Shown here piece after piece: positions 4,506-5,619 of a DNA stretch of 5,619 nt. The translations under genes and the position numbers were made by a program. This stretch comes from Actinomycetes bacterium. GTDB lineage: Bacteria > Actinomycetota > Actinomycetes > Actinomycetales > Cellulomonadaceae. Below the pieces are notes generated by a model. It had not been told where the DNA came from. It saw nothing but the letters and a program-made list of their open reading frames with translations, and ran no database searches. The stretch is from assembly GCA_023460255.1 (NCBI GenBank), contig JAEWQZ010000208.1:1-5619 (forward strand). The letters are read 5' to 3'. Every line of letters starts with the position of its first letter. Within the stretch, counting starts at the first letter, position 1.

Positions 4506-5619
4506 GACGACGCCGCACACGGCGGTGCCCGCGGACCGGGCGACCCGTCGTCCGGACGGCGGGCGGCTCGACGTGCTCGACGCCGTCCGCTTCCTGGCCG
4601 CGATCGCGGTGGTGCTCTACCACTTCGCCGGCCGGTCCCTCGACGTCTGGCGCGCCGACACCGCCGACCTCTTCGGAGGACTGGGCGAGGTGCTCGCGTA
4701 CGTCCGCATCGCCCCTGAGCTCTTCTTCGTCGTCAGCGGCTTCGCGATCCTCTGGACGGCGTGGGGCAGGAGCGTGCCGCAGGTCGTCGCGTCCCGCCTG
4801 GCCCGGGTCTACCCCGCGTTCTGGGCAGCCCTCGCGCTCACCGTCGTCCTCTTCGTCGTCGTGTGGCCGAGCGGCAAGGACGTCACGGCGGCACAGGTCG
4901 CCGCGAACGCCACGCTGCTGCACGAGCCGCTCGGCCAGGCGCCGGTCGACGGCGTGTACTGGACCCTGTGGACCGAGCTCCGCTTCTACCTGATCATGAC
5001 GGTCTTCGTGGCGGTCGGGATCACCCGGGCGCGGGTCCTGCTGGTCGCCGCGGTCTGGCCGGTCGCGGCGCTCCTCGCCGACGAGCTCACCACCGGCCTG
5101 CTGCCCGAGCTGCTGGTCGGCCGCTTCGCCCCGTACTTCGCGGGCGGGATGGCCCTGTTCCTCGTCTACCGTGACGGGCACGCGCGACTCCCGTGGCTCG
5201 TCGTGCTCGGCAACACCGCGCTCGCGGTCCTCACGAGCGTGGCGCCGCTCGCCGACGGGATCCGCCAGCACACGAGCTACGAGCCCGTGCCGTGGCTGAT
5301 CGCCGTGACCGTCGTCGGCTGCTTCGCCGTCGTGGCGCTCGCCGCCCTGAGCCCGCTCCGGCGCGTGCGCTGGCCGTTCCTGGCGACGCTCGGCGCCCTG
5401 ACGTACCCCGTGTACCTCGTGCACCAGATGTGGGGCCGGTGGGTCATCGCCTCGCTGCGCGACACGACGCCGCCGGGTGTCACGCTCGCCGCCGCGGTCG
5501 CGGTGGCGGTGCTCCTGGCCCTCGTCGTCCACCACGCCGTCGAGCGGCGCGTGAACCGACCCGCCCGACGCTGGCTCGAGGCCCGGCTCGCCGGCGCCGC
5601 GTCGGCGCTCCGGCGCGCC
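4498..5619 (+). CDS. Acyltransferase-3 family (OafA/YrhL-type) integral membrane protein, C-terminus cut by window edge
   Basis: Membrane O-acyltransferase that typically transfers acetyl or another short acyl group to surface sugars (O-antigen, peptidoglycan, exopolysaccharide, glycolipid or antibiotic); the acceptor is not evident. 374 codons are visible, open to the right edge. After a hydrophilic N-terminus (1-22) come RLDVLDAVRFLAAIAVVLYHF, with R31 and the conserved H42; ELFFVVSGFAILW (74-86); the RLARVYPAFW loop (100-109); and YWTLWTELRFYL (154-165) with E160. Further hydrophobic helices extend to LTYPVYLVHQMWG (301-313) with H309, a last helix at about 329-346, and the basic tail HHAVERRVNRPARRWLEARL. 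That tail usually ends such proteins, so probably few residues are missing. No extra SGNH domain is seen, though one beyond the edge cannot be excluded. Start: the ATG at 4498 lies 6 bases after TATGGT. The gene stands alone after the structured gap and is probably transcribed separately from purE. Confidence 0.93.
   Translation, partial: MVTTTPHTAVPADRATRRPDGGRLDVLDAVRFLAAIAVVLYHFAGRSLDVWRADTADLFGGLGEVLAYVRIAPELFFVVSGFAILWTAWGRSVPQVVASRLARVYPAFWAALALTVVLFVVVWPSGKDVTAAQVAANATLLHEPLGQAPVDGVYWTLWTELRFYLIMTVFVAVGITRARVLLVAAVWPVAALLADELTTGLLPELLVGRFAPYFAGGMALFLVYRDGHARLPWLVVLGNTALAVLTSVAPLADGIRQHTSYEPVPWLIAVTVVGCFAVVALAALSPLRRVRWPFLATLGALTYPVYLVHQMWGRWVIASLRDTTPPGVTLAAAVAVAVLLALVVHHAVERRVNRPARRWLEARLAGAASALRRA

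Noticed and set aside
4411..5535. Minus-strand open frame of 374 codons opposite the acyltransferase
   Set aside because: Highly charged repetitive composition without motifs. The plus strand encodes all acyltransferase-3 signatures.

Overview
This window is very GC-rich DNA with strong third-position G/C bias. It fits a high-GC actinobacterium, most plausibly a Micrococcales/Cellulomonas-type genome; that assignment is inferred from composition and protein style, not from a search. It looks like ordinary chromosome. There is no transposase, integrase, CRISPR array, tRNA or rRNA.

Left part (1-2997): two divergent sensory units. On the minus strand is the 5' part of a NarL/DesK-type membrane histidine kinase that runs off the left edge. 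On the plus strand is a complete two-component pair: an OmpR-family response regulator, then 18 bases later a HAMP-containing membrane histidine kinase. This pair is very probably one operon and a cognate pair. The 154-base divergent gap carries the promoters of both units.

Middle (2956-4273): a minus-strand GtrA-family four-helix membrane protein converges on the kinase and overlaps its 3' end by 42 bases. It has a low-complexity tail of tetrapeptide repeats. Divergent from it is purE (N5-CAIR mutase, purine biosynthesis), with a clear ribosome binding site and a GC-rich hairpin just after its stop. No purK lies next to it in the window.

Right part (4274-5619): a structured 249-base intergenic region, then the start and nearly all of an acyltransferase-3 (OafA/YrhL-type) membrane protein that runs off the right edge. 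The gap holds degenerate ~22-bp tandem repeats and a 102-bp imperfect palindrome centred exactly on GTGACGTCAC. It also has six GTNAC pentamers, two of which form GTCAC-N6-GTAAC over the acyltransferase start.

Four of the six genes (the divergent kinase, the response regulator, the GtrA gene and the acyltransferase) lack a Shine-Dalgarno sequence. Each instead has a -10-like hexamer exactly 6 bases before the ATG, two of them the identical TACGCT. This suggests leaderless transcription. No new defence or enzymatic system is visible. The most unusual signals are the palindrome/GTNAC region and the repeated leaderless-promoter layout.
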